This document shows, piece after piece, positions 37,695 through 38,277 of a stretch of 38,277 bases of DNA. Both the position numbers and the translations under genes were made by a program. Within the stretch, counting starts at the first letter, position 1; every line of letters starts with the position of its first letter. The stretch comes from a virus. The stretch spans positions 1 through 38,277 of the IMG/VR virus record IMGVR_UViG_3300025174_000061; one strand, written 5' to 3'. The notes beneath the pieces are model-generated. The model saw only the letters and a list, made by a program, of their open reading frames with translations, did no database searches and was not told the origin of the DNA.

Positions 37695-38277
37695 CCGAAA
37701 CTGAACGACGAGAGGCATGGCTTGCTGCCCGACGCGAGGTGGTGACCGCTACTGGTCTCGCCTCGATCATGCGGCTGCCCGACGCCTACGGTTCACCTAT
37801 GGGAGAGTTCCTCGAGAAAAAAAACAGGGTCGATCGCAAGGACGAGCCGATCGAGCGGATGATCTGGGGCCAGCGATTGCAGCAGGCGATCCTGGTCGGG
37901 TACGCCGAACGTGAGGGCCAGCCGATCGACCTGGCCGACGAATACGAGCTGGCCCGATCCGCGACCTGCAAGTACCTCGGCGCATCGCTCGACGCACGAC
38001 TCCAGGGAGGAGACCGGCGACCAATCGACGCGAAGAACGTCGGCTATCAGGACCCCGCCGCGTGGGGCGAGCCCTACACCGACCAGATCCCCACCCACTT
38101 CAACGTTCAGTTACACGGTCAAATGGAGGTCACCGGAGCACCGATCGCGGATCTGGCCGCGCTATTCGGGGGCAATCGACTGGTGATCTATCGCGTCGAG
38201 CGCGACGAGGAAGTGATCGCAGCGTGCCGTGAGGCCGCAACGAACTTCTGGGAGCGTCACGTCATTCCCGACATTCC
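37691..38277 (+). CDS. YqaJ-type viral recombinase/exonuclease, N-terminal part
   Basis: The gene starts at GTG 37691, overlapping the Gly-X stop, and continues at the left end of the window (to 549). The lambda-exonuclease-like fold shows [12 protein letters not shown] (19-30), [15 protein letters not shown] (59-73), GASLDARL with Asp101, IDAKNV with Asp113 and Lys115, and [11 protein letters not shown]. These match the metal- and DNA-binding residues of YqaJ 5'-3' exonucleases. A Gln (64) stands where the family often has Glu in the GxxxE helix, which may alter activity. With the annealing-protein candidate it should form a two-component recombinase. Confidence 0.85.
   Translation, partial: MTETERREAWLAARREVVTATGLASIMRLPDAYGSPMGEFLEKKNRVDRKDEPIERMIWGQRLQQAILVGYAEREGQPIDLADEYELARSATCKYLGASLDARLQGGDRRPIDAKNVGYQDPAAWGEPYTDQIPTHFNVQLHGQMEVTGAPIADLAALFGGNRLVIYRVERDEEVIAACREAATNFWERHVIPDI
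38152..38277. repeat. Terminal direct repeat, right copy
   Basis: Exact copy of 9-134 at the right end. See the left copy for interpretation. It lies inside the exonuclease gene and keeps its reading frame across the junction. Confidence 0.95.

Noticed and set aside
37170-37770. Minus-strand Ser/Leu or Arg/Leu repeat frames over array B
   Set aside because: Same reason: the reverse complement of GGA-NNN repeats gives open SGSGS or RLRIR frames without independent coding signs.

Overview
The window is an essentially complete, gene-dense, high-GC genome of a tailed phage. Bases 9-134 are repeated exactly at 38152-38277, and the exonuclease gene that runs off the right end continues in frame at the left end. 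The molecule is therefore circular or terminally redundant, with about 38.15 kb of unique sequence. Sec signal peptides, lipoprotein-like leaders and spanin-like lysis genes point to a Gram-negative host. Two divergent sigma-54-type promoters, a heptanucleotide repeat encoding QISDLRSQIS, and the base composition would fit a Myxococcota/Deltaproteobacteria-like host, but that is inference. I see no integrase, DNA polymerase, RNA polymerase or tRNA gene.

Layout. (1) 24442 down to 2667, minus strand: one long late operon. Read 5'->3' it runs: small terminase-like protein, TerL, portal, scaffold-like protein, major capsid, decoration-like protein, head-tail adaptor, nozzle, three internal/ejection-type proteins, fibre, secreted proteins, coiled-coil/membrane proteins, cell-wall enzyme, holin and spanin candidates. 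The order and sizes are those of short-tailed (podovirus) phages of the P22/BPP-1/BcepC6B kind. (2) 24443-26607: two regulatory gaps flanking a block of small genes. The second gap (26271-26607) holds the divergent sigma-54-like promoters with two dyads between them. (3) 26608-28539, plus strand: three unknown genes with strong RNA structures between them. (4) 33722 down to 28664, minus strand: Cro/CI-like regulator, small protein, RNA-ligase-like protein, DNA methyltransferase, DnaD-like initiator carrying a heptamer repeat (candidate origin), DnaC-like loader, and a VRR-NUC nuclease. (5) 33818 to the end and on to 2600, plus strand: an early operon driven by a promoter with a 16-bp palindromic operator inside it. 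It encodes micro-proteins, a LacI-type ligand-binding protein with no DNA-binding domain, two cassettes that each pair a small conserved protein with a Gly-X repeat protein, then the YqaJ-type exonuclease and a probable annealing partner.

The genes suggest a phage that replicates from its own initiator and loader on the host replisome, recombines or circularises with an exonuclease/annealase pair, packages through TerS/TerL, and lyses with holin, endolysin and spanin-like proteins. The most unusual elements are the sigma-54 promoter pair, the HTH-less LacI-type protein, and the duplicated Gly-X cassettes. At least three genes look frame-disrupted (near 2747, near 25470, near 36940). These could be assembly errors, decay, or programmed frameshifts.
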